Shown: positions 43,573-52,846 of the stretch, piece after piece
Layout: every line of letters begins with the position of its first letter
Numbering within the stretch: position 1 is the stretch's first letter
NCBI GenBank assembly: GCA_963747315.1
Contig: CAVVEQ010000013.1
Span: 682,001-746,000 of the forward strand
Origin: CAVVEQ01 sp963747315
Lineage (GTDB): Bacteria > Chloroflexota > Anaerolineae > Anaerolineales > Anaerolineaceae
DNA: 64,000 bases
Direction: 5' to 3'
Translations under genes and position numbers: made by a program
Notes under the pieces: generated by a model
Databases searched by the model: none
What the model saw: only the letters and a program-made list of their open reading frames with translations
What the model was told of the DNA's origin: nothing

Positions 43573-43860
43573 ATGTTTCCTTTTGGCATGTTGGTCATGG
43601 TCTTCCGGATTCCCGGGTGCAGATCATTAAAGGAAAAACGGGGATTCATAAAGCCCCTCCTCGCGGATCTTCGCAAGAATTTCAATGTTTCTGCTGCTGA
43701 AGTTGATTCGCAGGACGTTTGGCAGGAAATTGTGATCGCTTGTGCAATGGCAGGGAGTGATCGGGTGATGGTGGAAAAGAGCCTACAGTCCATCCCTGGT
43801 TATTGCGAAAATACATACCGTTCTTTTCAACTTATTCATCAGGAAATGGAAATTCTTTAA
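43573..43860 (+). CDS. DUF503 (YlxP-like) family protein
   Basis: The 95-residue protein has the DUF503 signature: GMLVMVFRIPGCRSLKEKRG, followed by LRKNFNVSAAEVDSQDVWQ and IACAMAGSDRVMVEKSL. YlxP-like proteins are small and usually sit near ribosome-maturation genes; function is unclear. A longer upstream reading frame exists but shadows folC, so ATG 43573 is chosen. No good Shine-Dalgarno is present. The next gene starts five bases after its stop. Confidence 0.82.
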   Translation: MFPFGMLVMVFRIPGCRSLKEKRGFIKPLLADLRKNFNVSAAEVDSQDVWQEIVIACAMAGSDRVMVEKSLQSIPGYCENTYRSFQLIHQEMEIL

Positions 43861-43865
43861 GGATC

Positions 43866-44657
43866 ATGGACTTAAAACTCAAGGGTAAACGTGCAATTAT
43901 CACAGGTGCCAGTCGCGGCCTTGGTTTCGCAGTAGCTTCCACGCTCGCGGATGAAGGCACGGATATCATTCTCAATGCCAGGGATGAATCCGCTTTAATT
44001 AAAGCTGCAGCAACGATCCGGGAACGCTCAGGGGTTAAAGTAATTCCCGTCGCAGGGGATATCACAGAATCCGGCACTCCCCCCCTCCTTACAGAGGCTG
44101 CCTATTCCCAATTGGGTGGGCTTGACCTGCTTCTCACTAATGCTGGCGGACCTCCACCCGGGACGTTTGAATCCATTGCCGATCTTGATTGGAACAAAGC
44201 TGTCGAACTATCCTTCCTATCCCATGTGCGTTTGATCCGGGCAGCCTTGCCTGCACTCCGGGAATCCCCTTGCGCGAGCATATTAACACTTACGTCCTTT
44301 TCGGTTAAGCAACCACTTCCAAACTTGGTGCTATCCAATAGCATCAGGGCAGCCACAGTTGGCCTGACGAAAAGCCTTGCTCTCGAGCTGGGACCATCAG
44401 GCATCCGGGTCAATTCCATTCTCCCAGCCTGGACAGATACCGAAAGGGTTCAGGAACTGATGAACACCCGGGCAATAAACAACAAAACCAGCATTGAGGA
44501 AGAGATCACCAGGCTTACCCGTGAAAGCCCGCTTGGCAGGCTCGGGACTCCGCAGGAATTTGCCAATGCGGCAGTTTTTCTCCTTTCGCCCGCTGCCTCA
44601 TATATCACAGGTGTCATGCTGACCGTGGATGGCGGTTTCTATAAAGGAACCCTTTAG
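43866..44657 (+). CDS. Short-chain dehydrogenase/reductase
   Basis: The 263-residue SDR starts MDLKLKGKRAIITGASRGLG (NAD(P)-binding TGASRGLG) at ATG 43866, with AAGGA upstream. LLTNAGGPPPGTFESI carries an NAG motif and LTLTSFSVKQPLPNLVLSNS the catalytic Ser region. The usual YxxxK is replaced: the stretch reads LPNLVLSNSIRAA, so the catalytic Tyr is not in its normal place. The family includes 3-oxoacyl-ACP reductase-like proteins with this variation (NAGGPPPG group). Substrate unknown. Confidence 0.8.
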   Translation: MDLKLKGKRAIITGASRGLGFAVASTLADEGTDIILNARDESALIKAAATIRERSGVKVIPVAGDITESGTPPLLTEAAYSQLGGLDLLLTNAGGPPPGTFESIADLDWNKAVELSFLSHVRLIRAALPALRESPCASILTLTSFSVKQPLPNLVLSNSIRAATVGLTKSLALELGPSGIRVNSILPAWTDTERVQELMNTRAINNKTSIEEEITRLTRESPLGRLGTPQEFANAAVFLLSPAASYITGVMLTVDGGFYKGTL

Positions 44658-44662
44658 CGAAT

Positions 44663-46561
44663 ATGGTCGTACCAAATAATACTGCATTAGAAACCTGGCT
44701 GGAGTTGAACCTCCCCACTGTCCAGAAACCTGGCCGGTATGCCGGAAATGAATTGAATCAGGTTCGTAAAGATTGGGATGCGGTTCAGATCCATGCTGCG
44801 CTGGCTTTTCCGGATATTTACGACCTGGGAGTACCGAACCTGGGGCTTTCCATCCTCTATGACCAGATAAATAAGCGGCAGGATGCGCTCGCGGAGAGAG
44901 TTTTTCTTCCATGGGTCGACATGGAAGAAATCATGCGTCGGGATGGCATCTCTTTATTCTCGCTCGAAAGCCGCGTGCCTCTCCACCAATTTGATTTGAT
45001 CGGGATTTCTCTCCCTTACGAAACCCTCTATACGAACACGCTCAACCTGCTGGACCTGGCGGGGATTCCGGTTCGTTCGCGCGACCGGTCCGCGGATCAC
45101 CCTCTGGTCATTTCTGGGGGCCACGCGATGCTTAACCCCGAACCGATGGCACCCTTTCTGGATGCTATTGTTATTGGTGAGGGCGAGGAGGTGATCCACG
45201 AAATATTGGATGTGTTGATCGCATCTAAATTGGGGCACTTTAATCGTGAAGAGACACTGATCGCATTTTCAAAGATCTCCGGGGTATATATTCCTGCGTT
45301 CTATTCACCCACGATTGATGTCGCAGGAAATCATATCGGTGTGACCCGAACAAGACCGGATGTACCAGATTGCATCCAGAAACGAATAGTCGGTCGTCTT
45401 CCAGAACCAGTGACGGATTTTATCGTTCCATCCATAGAAGTCGTTCACAACCGGGTCGCCATTGAGATCATGCGCGGCTGCACGCGCGGGTGCCGCTTCT
45501 GCCAGGCTGGCATGATCACCCGCCCGGTACGGGAACGTCCTCTCGACCAGATCCTCGACTCCCTGGAAGTGGCTCTCGATAAGACCGGATTTGAGGAAGT
45601 TGCTCTCCTCTCTCTATCGTCTTCTGACCATTCCGAAATCAATGAAATTGTTCAAGCGATCCAAACCCGGTTTAAAGGCAAACACCTTACTATCTCTCTC
45701 CCATCCTTGCGAATAGAATCTTTATCGGTGGATATCCTTGAAAAATTGAGCGGCTCACGCCAAACCAGTTTCACGCTAGCCCCCGAGGCTGCGACTGACC
45801 GGTTACGGAACATTATCAATAAGCCCATTTCGGATGATGCCCTCCTGGAGGTTACCCGCCTCATCTATTCCCGCGGTTGGAGGGTGATCAAATGTTATTT
45901 CATGATCGGTCATCCGGAAGAAGAAATCGAAGACGTGCGAGCGATTGCGGACCTCTGTAAAAGGGTTGTGATGGAGGGGAGGAAGTTCCACGGTTTGAAA
46001 GCTACACTGCATGCTGGGATCAGTACATTCATCCCCAAACCTCATACGCCATTTCAGTGGCGGTCAATGGACTCGCTCGAATCGATCCGCGAGAAGCTTG
46101 GGTTTCTTCGTCATGAATTGCGCGGTCCGGGTCTGAAAATGACCTGGGCTGATCCACAGACCTCCCTCCTCGAGGCCTGGCTCAGCCGGGGCGACCGCAG
46201 AACTTCAGAAGCGATCTTCAACGCCTGGAAATCCGGTGCCAGGTTCGATGCCTGGCAGGATCAATTCAACTATGATCTATGGAAGGAAGCCTTTGATCAA
46301 ACCGGGATCGATCCTTTCTCCTATTCTCATCGTGCCAGACCTGTTGATGAAGTCTTTCCCTGGGATCATATTCATATCGGCGTGTCGAAAAAATATCTCC
46401 TCGAGGAAGACGCGAACAGCCAGCTGGGCATCCTACGTCCGGATTGCCGCGAAAGTTGCTTTGTATGCGGGATCTTGCCGGGGTACAAGACAATCCGAAA
46501 GGAAAATCCCGGTAGCCATTGGGGTTGCCCCGAAGTCAAAACCGAGGCGATTCAATTATGA
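44663..46561 (+). CDS. B12-binding-type radical SAM protein (TIGR03960-like)
   Basis: The 632-residue protein has an N-terminal B12-binding-like fold (FPDIYDLGVPNLGLSILY, LVISGGHAMLNPEPM) and a radical SAM core with MRGCTRGCRFCQAG (CxxxCxxC). LAPEAATDRLRNIINK and a C-terminal Cys pair (CRESCFVCG) follow. It is the first half of the TIGR03960/DUF2344 pair found in many bacteria. Its stop overlaps the DUF2344 start by four bases (ATGA), so both products are probably used together. The modified substrate is unknown. Confidence 0.88.
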   Translation: MVVPNNTALETWLELNLPTVQKPGRYAGNELNQVRKDWDAVQIHAALAFPDIYDLGVPNLGLSILYDQINKRQDALAERVFLPWVDMEEIMRRDGISLFSLESRVPLHQFDLIGISLPYETLYTNTLNLLDLAGIPVRSRDRSADHPLVISGGHAMLNPEPMAPFLDAIVIGEGEEVIHEILDVLIASKLGHFNREETLIAFSKISGVYIPAFYSPTIDVAGNHIGVTRTRPDVPDCIQKRIVGRLPEPVTDFIVPSIEVVHNRVAIEIMRGCTRGCRFCQAGMITRPVRERPLDQILDSLEVALDKTGFEEVALLSLSSSDHSEINEIVQAIQTRFKGKHLTISLPSLRIESLSVDILEKLSGSRQTSFTLAPEAATDRLRNIINKPISDDALLEVTRLIYSRGWRVIKCYFMIGHPEEEIEDVRAIADLCKRVVMEGRKFHGLKATLHAGISTFIPKPHTPFQWRSMDSLESIREKLGFLRHELRGPGLKMTWADPQTSLLEAWLSRGDRRTSEAIFNAWKSGARFDAWQDQFNYDLWKEAFDQTGIDPFSYSHRARPVDEVFPWDHIHIGVSKKYLLEEDANSQLGILRPDCRESCFVCGILPGYKTIRKENPGSHWGCPEVKTEAIQL

Positions 46562-47209
46562 TCCGCTGCAGGGTGCTTTATCGAAAAACGGAACCGCTGC
46601 GTTATACTGGTATGCTGGATATCCAACACATCTGGGAGCGGCTTTTCCGCCGGGCGCACCTCAACCTGGCCTACAGCCATGGATTTCATCCGCAGCCCAG
46701 GATCCAACAGGCTGCTCCCCTACCGCTCGGATTTCTTTCCGCTTACGAACTGCTCGATTTTTGGTTGGAGGGATCAGATTCCATAAAAGAGATCATTGAG
46801 AAGATTGTCCTGAACACTCATCCCGGCTTTGAGATCATCCACATAGAAGAAATTGACTCCCTCGGCACCGATTCTTCAAAGCCACCTGGTTTCCTCAACG
46901 TATTTAGTTACCTCTCTTCACGAAGTTGATCAGGAATCAATTACAAGGAAATGGACCCGTTTGCTAACAGAAGAGAAGATTATCCGGTCCCGGAGGGGGA
47001 AAGAGTATGACCTTCGACCGTTGATCCTATCGATAAATGGGTCTAAAAATGAAAATGGTTCAACGAGTCTTCAAATGACTCTCTCTGCACGCGAAGCCGC
47101 CACAGGCCGCCCGGAAGAAGTGATCTCGGCCATGGAAATGGATCCTTTTTCTTTCCGTTATGAGCGCGTGAGTTTAATTTTCACACTTCCAGTGTTTTCC
47201 CAGTATCTG
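46558..47209 (+). pseudogene. DUF2344 radical-SAM-linked protein, frameshifted and without its own stop
   Basis: Starts MIRCRVLYRKTEPLRYTGML at ATG 46558 (ATGA overlap with the radical SAM gene). AYSHGFHPQPRIQQAAPLPL is the DUF2344 core. After IEEIDSL the frame breaks; removing one G of the GG at 46864-46865 restores APILQSHLVSSTYLV and continues to TGRPEEVISAMEMDPFSFR, a typical C-terminus. No stop follows in that frame, so it reads straight into the SpoU gene at 47210. A TGA in the next frame (47208-47210) overlaps that ATG, suggesting a second one-base error and a normal TGATG junction. Confidence 0.78.
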
Positions 47210-47857
47210 ATGTTTACGACATTTCAGATCTTTGAGTGTTTAGATCCAGGTTGTAGATTCCGCTGCCCGCAATCACCTACCGATCGAAATTTGGAGATCT
47301 GCCCGCTTTGTGGATCAAAAGGTAGGAAATCCAATTACGAATTCCCGGACGACGAAGATCGAGAAATTGGGGTGGATTTCCAATCTTCCCATCTGGAAGT
47401 CCTCGTAGATAATCTCAGGAGCATCTACAATGTTGGATCGATTTTTCGTTCCAGCGATGGCGCTGGCGTTCGTAAACTTTTTCTCGGCGGTTACACCCCC
47501 ACCCCTGAACACCCAAAATTGCGGAAAACAGGGCTAGGGTCGGAGTGGTCCGTGCCCTGGGAACATGTTCGCAATGGACTCGATCTGGCGCTTTCAAAAA
47601 AAGCCGAAGGATATCGTGTTTGGATTCTCGAACGAAATCCATCCGCCATTTCGATCTTTGATTCTACGAACGAAGAAGAGGAATCACCGATCCTCCTTGT
47701 ACTGGGTAATGAAAAGGTTGGCGTTGATCCTGAGATAATCCGAATCAGCCACAGGGTTGTTTTTATCCCGATGGCAGGGCGAAAACGTTCACTCAACGTG
47801 GCTACTGCCTTTGGGATTGCTGCCTATGCCCTGGTGGGAAGACAGCCGCGTCAATAA
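47210..47857 (+). CDS. SpoU-family (SPOUT) RNA 2'-O-methyltransferase with N-terminal zinc ribbon
   Basis: From ATG 47210 the protein is 215 residues. Residues 8-42 hold a zinc ribbon (CLDPGCRFRC ... CPLCG). The SpoU core follows: VLVDNLRSIYNVGSIFRSSDGAG (motif 1), LVLGNEKVGVDPE (motif 2) and IPMAGRKRSLNVATAFGIAAY (motif 3). It probably methylates a ribose in tRNA or rRNA. The frame is open upstream into the DUF2344 gene, so a fusion cannot be excluded, but the zinc ribbon looks like a normal N-terminus. Confidence 0.85.
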   Translation: MFTTFQIFECLDPGCRFRCPQSPTDRNLEICPLCGSKGRKSNYEFPDDEDREIGVDFQSSHLEVLVDNLRSIYNVGSIFRSSDGAGVRKLFLGGYTPTPEHPKLRKTGLGSEWSVPWEHVRNGLDLALSKKAEGYRVWILERNPSAISIFDSTNEEEESPILLVLGNEKVGVDPEIIRISHRVVFIPMAGRKRSLNVATAFGIAAYALVGRQPRQ

Positions 47858-47900
47858 TTTTTCCAAAATTGGAATAAAATAATCCATCATTCGAGGTGTT

Positions 47901-48128
47901 ATGCCAATTTATGAGTATATTTGTAAAGATTGCGGGGCAAAATTCGACACGATTCGCTCCATGAAGGAGGCGGATTCACCTATCACATGTGAAAAGTGCG
48001 GCAGCATGGACACCAAGCGTGCTTTATCAATTTGTTTTACACATGGGACGGAAAGATCCACAAGCACCAGTCAATCTGGTGGTTGCGGTAACTGCAGTGG
48101 CGGTTCATGCTCTTCCTGTCACTCGTGA
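47901..48128 (+). CDS. FmdB-family zinc ribbon protein
   Basis: The 75-residue protein begins MPIYEYICKDCGAKFD with a second CEKCG pair, the FmdB/CxxC_CxxC_SSSS regulatory-type zinc ribbon. The tail is Gly/Cys/Ser-rich (GGCGNCSGGSCSSCHS). Function of the family is unclear; it was first linked to amidase regulation. GAGGTG precedes the ATG. Confidence 0.87.
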   Translation: MPIYEYICKDCGAKFDTIRSMKEADSPITCEKCGSMDTKRALSICFTHGTERSTSTSQSGGCGNCSGGSCSSCHS

Positions 48129-48140
48129 GGAAAATAATCA

Positions 48141-48980
48141 ATGGAAATATTCGCGAAGAAGTTGATATTGATCACAGGTGGCTCGAGCGGAATCGGTTTG
48201 GCACTGGCTAATAAGCTTGTTGGTTGCGGCGCCGATGTCTTCATCCTTGCCCGTCGCCTGGAAAACCTGACTACCACATCCCTGGGGTTGAAAAGGAATC
48301 GAATTGATCCAGCCCAGAGGACAGGGATCATCTCCGCAGATATTTCCAGGGAAAAGAGTACCATCCGCATCCTGGAGAGTTTTATTGAAAAAGTCGGCAT
48401 CCCGGATTATATATTTAATTCCGCCGGGATCGTTTTTCCTGGTCAGGTGGAAAACATACCCCTGGCTGAATTTCACTCCCAGATGGAGACTAACTTTTTC
48501 GGCACAGTCCTCGTTACAAAAACTCTCCTGCCTGCCATGCTGGCAAGAGGAACCGGACATATCATCAATATTTCCTCCTTCGCAGGTTTTTATGCTTCTT
48601 ATGGTTATGCTGCCTATTCCTCCACCAAGTTCGCGATCCGGGGTTTCTCCGATGTAATCCGTGCAGAGCTGAAACCGAGAGGAATTAAAGTGTCGGTGGT
48701 TTTTCCTGCCGACGTGGATACCCCACAGTTAGCTTATGAGCGATCAGTTCAAAACGAAGTTATGAGAGAAATAAACGCATCTGCCGGTACGCTGCCCTCA
48801 GATAAGGTAGCCGATTCCATACTACAAGGCGTTGCGAAAGGTCGCTATATCATCACCCCGGGTTTTCAGCCCACCCTGGCGTATATCCTGTCTGTCACGG
48901 TAGGTTGGGCACTTTACCCTTTAATGGATTCATTGGTTGCATCCGCAGAGAAAAAGATCCGGAAGAAAAGTCTAAAATAA
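48141..48980 (+). CDS. Short-chain dehydrogenase, 3-ketodihydrosphingosine reductase-like
   Basis: The 279-residue SDR has TGGSSGIGLALANKL, FNSAGIVFPG, NISSFAGFYASYGYAAYSST with catalytic Ser and YSSTK, and FPADVDTPQLAYE. The VFPADVDTP segment and the hydrophobic C-terminus (LAYILSVTVGWALYPLMDSL, one or two membrane helices, then a Lys-rich end) resemble KDSR/FVT1 rather than ordinary SDRs. KDSR makes dihydrosphingosine. No serine palmitoyltransferase is nearby, so a sphingolipid role is only possible. Confidence 0.78.
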   Translation: MEIFAKKLILITGGSSGIGLALANKLVGCGADVFILARRLENLTTTSLGLKRNRIDPAQRTGIISADISREKSTIRILESFIEKVGIPDYIFNSAGIVFPGQVENIPLAEFHSQMETNFFGTVLVTKTLLPAMLARGTGHIINISSFAGFYASYGYAAYSSTKFAIRGFSDVIRAELKPRGIKVSVVFPADVDTPQLAYERSVQNEVMREINASAGTLPSDKVADSILQGVAKGRYIITPGFQPTLAYILSVTVGWALYPLMDSLVASAEKKIRKKSLK

Positions 48981-49027
48981 ATCCTGTTATAAATCATTTC
49001 TAATTAAAAACCTTAGAAAAACCGGTA

Positions 49028-49036
49028 TGTTATACT
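49028..49036 (+). promoter_or_regulatory. Extended -10 promoter upstream of the aminotransferase
   Basis: TGTTATACT at 49028-49036 matches TGn plus TATACT. A leader of about 37 bases ends in AGGGAG before the ATG at 49080. No clear -35 at 17 bases. Confidence 0.5.
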
Positions 49037-49079
49037 TCTAACGGTTATTTATTCATCAATTTAAAGATCGAGGGAGCGT

Positions 49080-50283
49080 ATGGAGACGAAGGATTATATT
49101 GCCCTGGAAGATCAATTCGGAGCGCATAACTATCACCCATTGGATGTCGTCATCCAAAAGGGGGATGGAATCTGGGTGGAGGATGTGGATGGAAACCGCT
49201 ACCTGGATTGCCTCAGCGCATATTCAGCACTGAACCAGGGTCATGTTCATCCCCGAATTCTGAAAGCACTTGTTGACCAGGCTGCAAAACTGACCCTCAC
49301 CTCCCGCGCATTTCGAAATGATCAACTTCCCCTTCTCTTCAAGGAACTGTCCGAATGGACAGGGTATGGCATGTCCCTCTTGATGAACTCCGGCGCGGAA
49401 GCGGTGGAAACCGCCATCAAGCTTGCCCGCAAATGGGCATACGTGAAGAAAGGTGTTACCCGTTATGAAGCGGATATCATCGTTGCGTCTGGGAAATTTC
49501 CACGGCCGAACAGTGAGCATTGTTTCTTTCTCCACAGAACCGCTTTACCGGGATGATTTTGGACCATTCACCCCTGGGTTCACAGTCGTTCCTTATGGGG
49601 ACTCAGCTGCGATCGAAAAAGCGATCACCTCATCCACGGCAGCGGTCATGATTGAACCGATCCAGGGTGAAGGAGGGGTTCTGATCCCACCCAAAGGCTA
49701 CCTGCGGGAAATTCGCAACATATGCACGAAGAACAATGTGCTCTTCATCGCAGATGAGATTCAAACCGGGCTTGGCAGAACCGGAAAACTCTTTGCCAGC
49801 CAGTATGAAGATGTTCGACCTGATATGATCATCATCGGCAAAGCCCTTGGTGGTGGGTTTTACCCTGTCTCCGCTGTGCTGGCGGATGAACCCGTTATGG
49901 GGTTGTTCACCCCGGGAGAACATGGATCTACCTTTGGTGGAAACCCTCTGGCTGCTGCAGTTGCCCGCGAATCCATCAAGGTCATCCGCGAAGAAAACCT
50001 TGTTGAAAAAAGCGCTGCGATGGGTGAATACTTCATGGAACAATTAATGGAGATTCCCAACACCCATGTAAAAGAGATCCGCGGGAGAGGTTTATTGATC
50101 GGTGTGGAGTTGAAAACCGAAGCTGGTGGTGCCCGCAGATTTTGCGAAGCACTGATGATAAAAGGGATCCTTGCAAAAGAAACCCATGAGAAGGTGATCC
50201 GCTTCGCTCCCCCCTTGATCATAACCAAGCAGGATATCGACTGGGCTATTCCGCGCATCTGCGAAACCCTGCAGATGCCTTGA
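49080..50283 (+). pseudogene. rocD: Ornithine aminotransferase (class III), frameshifted
   Basis: The first frame has WVEDVDGNRYLDCLSAYSAL, NQGHVHPRI, LLMNSGAEAVETAIKLARKW and ADIIVASG. The second continues NFHGRTVSIVSFSTEP, then YRDDFGPFTPGF, FIADEIQTGLGRTGKLFA, the PLP-lysine IIGKALGGGFYPVSAVLAD and GSTFGGNPLAAAVA. Deleting one A of the AAA at 49494-49496 joins them as ASG-NFHGRT; length 401 codons plus one base. The LSAYSALNQGH and SFSTEP segments match ornithine-oxoacid transaminase rather than ArgD. AGGGAG precedes the start. Confidence 0.87.
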
Positions 50284-50337
50284 TATTGACGAATTCAATT
50301 CAGGTCGTCAAAAGAACCCTGGCAGTTTGGAGAAATA

Positions 50338-51783
50338 ATGGCGAGAAAAGCAAAGATCGTCGCAACGATCGGTCCTGCTAGCCGAAGCGAGGAGGTTCTA
50401 CGACGCCTTTACGATGCAGGCATGGATGTTGCTCGGTTAAATTTTTCTCATGGCACCCATGAGGATCACGAATTATCCATTTCATTGATCCGAAAACTTT
50501 CCAAAGAGCTGGGCAAGCCGGTTGCTATTCTACAAGATCTCCAGGGTCCCAAACTGAGGGTCGGGATCCTCCCGGAAAATGGCATTGTTCTGGTTGCAGG
50601 GCAAACCATATTTCTTTCCTCCCGCGATCCTGGTTCTATCTCAGGGCTGGATGGAACGATCATCCCAATGGAAGTACCTGATTTCGAGAAGAGCATGACC
50701 CGCGGCTGCCGTGTCATGATCGATGACGGTAAATTGGAACTTCAAGTCGTTAAAGTCACTGACCAGGCAGTGGAGACCAGGGTCGTTATCGGCGGTACGG
50801 TTACCTCACGTAAGGGGGTTAACCTGCCCGGTGCCGATCTCGGGTTCGCTTCCTTCACTCCGAAAGACCGGGGTGATCTTGAGTTCGGTGTCAAGCAAAA
50901 AGTGGATTACATTGCCCTATCTTTTGTTCGCGCCGCTCGCGATATCATTTTTTTACGCGAATCGATAAATGAGATCGATCCGAGCATGTCGGAAACGCCT
51001 ATCATAGCAAAGCTTGAGCGACCGGAAGCCATTCAAAACTTGCATGAGATTCTCCATGTTACCGATGGCGTTATGGTTGCGCGGGGTGACCTTGGTGTGG
51101 AAACTTCACCTTCCGAAGTTCCGATTATGCAGAAAATGATAATTAAGGAAGCCAACCGCCACGCCAAATTAGTGATTACTGCAACTCAAATGCTGGATTC
51201 CATGGTCAGTAATCCCCGCCCCACCCGCGCCGAAGCCTCCGATGTCGCAAACGCGATCTTCGATGGTTCTGATGCAGTGATGCTCTCGGCAGAATCCGCC
51301 AGTGGGCTGTTCCCGGTCGAAAGCGTGGCCATGATGGACCAGATCATCCAGACAGCTGAAGAACATTTTGGGGAGTGGGGGTTCGGAGAGGATGTTGCTA
51401 TTGACCCAACTCACAATAGCGCCATCGCGATCACCCGCGCGGTCCATGAAATCTCGAAAGATCCTGAAATCGCCGGTATCGCTGTTTTCACTCTCAGCGG
51501 TCAAACAGCCATCCTGATGGCCAAAACCCGGCCGAGGGTCCCCATTCTGGCTTTTACACCTAACGAAAGAACTTACCAGCGCCTGAATTTATGCTGGGGG
51601 ACAACCCCTGAGCTGGTTCCCTTTGCCAATTCTGTGGAGGAGATGCTACAACATCTCGATGCGCGCATCCTCGAAAAGAACCTATTCCAACCCGGTCAGC
51701 AAATAGCCGTCATTTCCGGCTTACCCGTAAACGCAATGAAGGTTGCGAATTTTACCCTGCTTCACCGCGTCGGGCAGGTTTGA
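50338..51783 (+). CDS. pyk: Pyruvate kinase
   Basis: The 481-residue protein begins KAKIVATIGPASRSEEVLRR and has ARLNFSHGTHEDH, LQDLQGPKLRVG, the inserted B domain, DYIALSFVRAARDI, IIAKLERPEAI, MVARGDLGVE and ATQMLDSM. It catalyses the last step of glycolysis, PEP plus ADP to pyruvate plus ATP. The C-terminal allosteric domain is normal length. GGAG precedes the ATG. Confidence 0.95.
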   Translation: MARKAKIVATIGPASRSEEVLRRLYDAGMDVARLNFSHGTHEDHELSISLIRKLSKELGKPVAILQDLQGPKLRVGILPENGIVLVAGQTIFLSSRDPGSISGLDGTIIPMEVPDFEKSMTRGCRVMIDDGKLELQVVKVTDQAVETRVVIGGTVTSRKGVNLPGADLGFASFTPKDRGDLEFGVKQKVDYIALSFVRAARDIIFLRESINEIDPSMSETPIIAKLERPEAIQNLHEILHVTDGVMVARGDLGVETSPSEVPIMQKMIIKEANRHAKLVITATQMLDSMVSNPRPTRAEASDVANAIFDGSDAVMLSAESASGLFPVESVAMMDQIIQTAEEHFGEWGFGEDVAIDPTHNSAIAITRAVHEISKDPEIAGIAVFTLSGQTAILMAKTRPRVPILAFTPNERTYQRLNLCWGTTPELVPFANSVEEMLQHLDARILEKNLFQPGQQIAVISGLPVNAMKVANFTLLHRVGQV

Positions 51784-51796
51784 ATCCCCCACAATC

Positions 51797-52846
51797 TTAA
51801 AAAAGGCTTGAATTTAATCGCTCCAGTTCCGAACGGGCGGGACGGATTTGATCTGGGGATAATCTGTTTAATGCTGTTCCCGACAATTTGTAAAACTCAT
51901 ACATGGTTGGTTGATCCGGATCAACATAGATAAGGCCGGTTACCAACCAGTTATTCAAATGAGCTTCCTCAAGCATGTGCATGGCTTGCCAGCGATCGCG
52001 GGGATCATACTCACTTTCCAACTTCTTCAACACGATCTTGGAGCCATCAAATAACTCCACTTCCTGCGTGGTCCCTTCTTCAAAATCCCCGATCATGATC
52101 TCATCGCGTTTTGGGATATAAGAAATATCATGCAGGGGTTGTTCCATTTCCTTACCAGTGACATAAGAATGGACGGATCCACCCTGGTTATGAAAGGTCA
52201 CACAGGGACTGATGATATCGAGTACAGCGATCCCACGATGGCTCAGGGCTGCTTTGATCAATTCTTTCACCTGTTTTGGGTCTCCAGCAAAAGAACGGGC
52301 TACGAAGCTCGCGTTCGCCACCAAAGCTTCCATACAGATATCTATCGGCAAGTAAGGATTTGTTCCCTGCCTTTTTAGGAAAAGATCCTTTTCGGCAGTC
52401 GCGGAGAATTGGCCTTTTGTGAGGCCGTAGACACCGTTGTTCTCAATGATGTAGGTCATCGGCAGGTTACGCCGAACCATGTGTTTAAATTGACCCATCC
52501 CGATGCTTGCAGAATCTCCGTCACCAGAGACACCGATTACTTTCAAGCTGGTATCTCCAAAAGCTGCTCCCAGAGCGAGGGATGGCATTCTGCCATGTAA
52601 TCCGTTGAAACCAAAAGACCGGCTGAGGAAGTAAAACGGACTTTTACTGGAGCAACCAATACCGGAAAACTTGATGACTTTTTCGGGGATGAGGTTCATT
52701 TCATAACAGGCAGAAACGATCTGCGCAGCGATTGAATTGTGGCCGCAACCCTGGCAGAGAGTGCTTTGCGCACCTTTATAATCTGCTCGAACCATCCCAA
52801 CCTCATTCACCGCCTGGTTGCCAGGTACTACAGGTGAGTCGCTCAT
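51797..52846 (-). CDS. korB: 2-oxoacid:ferredoxin oxidoreductase, beta subunit
   Basis: The 349-residue TPP-binding subunit has LCQGCGHNSIAAQI, IKFSGIGCSSKSPFYF, HGRMPSLALGA, VIGVSGDGDSASIGMGQFKHMVRRN (the GDGD TPP-Mg motif) and IIENNGVYGLTKGQFSAT. It is the beta subunit of the KorAB/2-oxoglutarate or 2-oxoacid:ferredoxin oxidoreductase class. Its ATG overlaps the alpha gene stop by four bases. With the alpha subunit it oxidises a 2-oxoacid to acyl-CoA, reducing ferredoxin. Exact substrate unproven. Confidence 0.9.
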   Translation of the reverse strand: MSDSPVVPGNQAVNEVGMVRADYKGAQSTLCQGCGHNSIAAQIVSACYEMNLIPEKVIKFSGIGCSSKSPFYFLSRSFGFNGLHGRMPSLALGAAFGDTSLKVIGVSGDGDSASIGMGQFKHMVRRNLPMTYIIENNGVYGLTKGQFSATAEKDLFLKRQGTNPYLPIDICMEALVANASFVARSFAGDPKQVKELIKAALSHRGIAVLDIISPCVTFHNQGGSVHSYVTGKEMEQPLHDISYIPKRDEIMIGDFEEGTTQEVELFDGSKIVLKKLESEYDPRDRWQAMHMLEEAHLNNWLVTGLIYVDPDQPTMYEFYKLSGTALNRLSPDQIRPARSELERLNSSLF

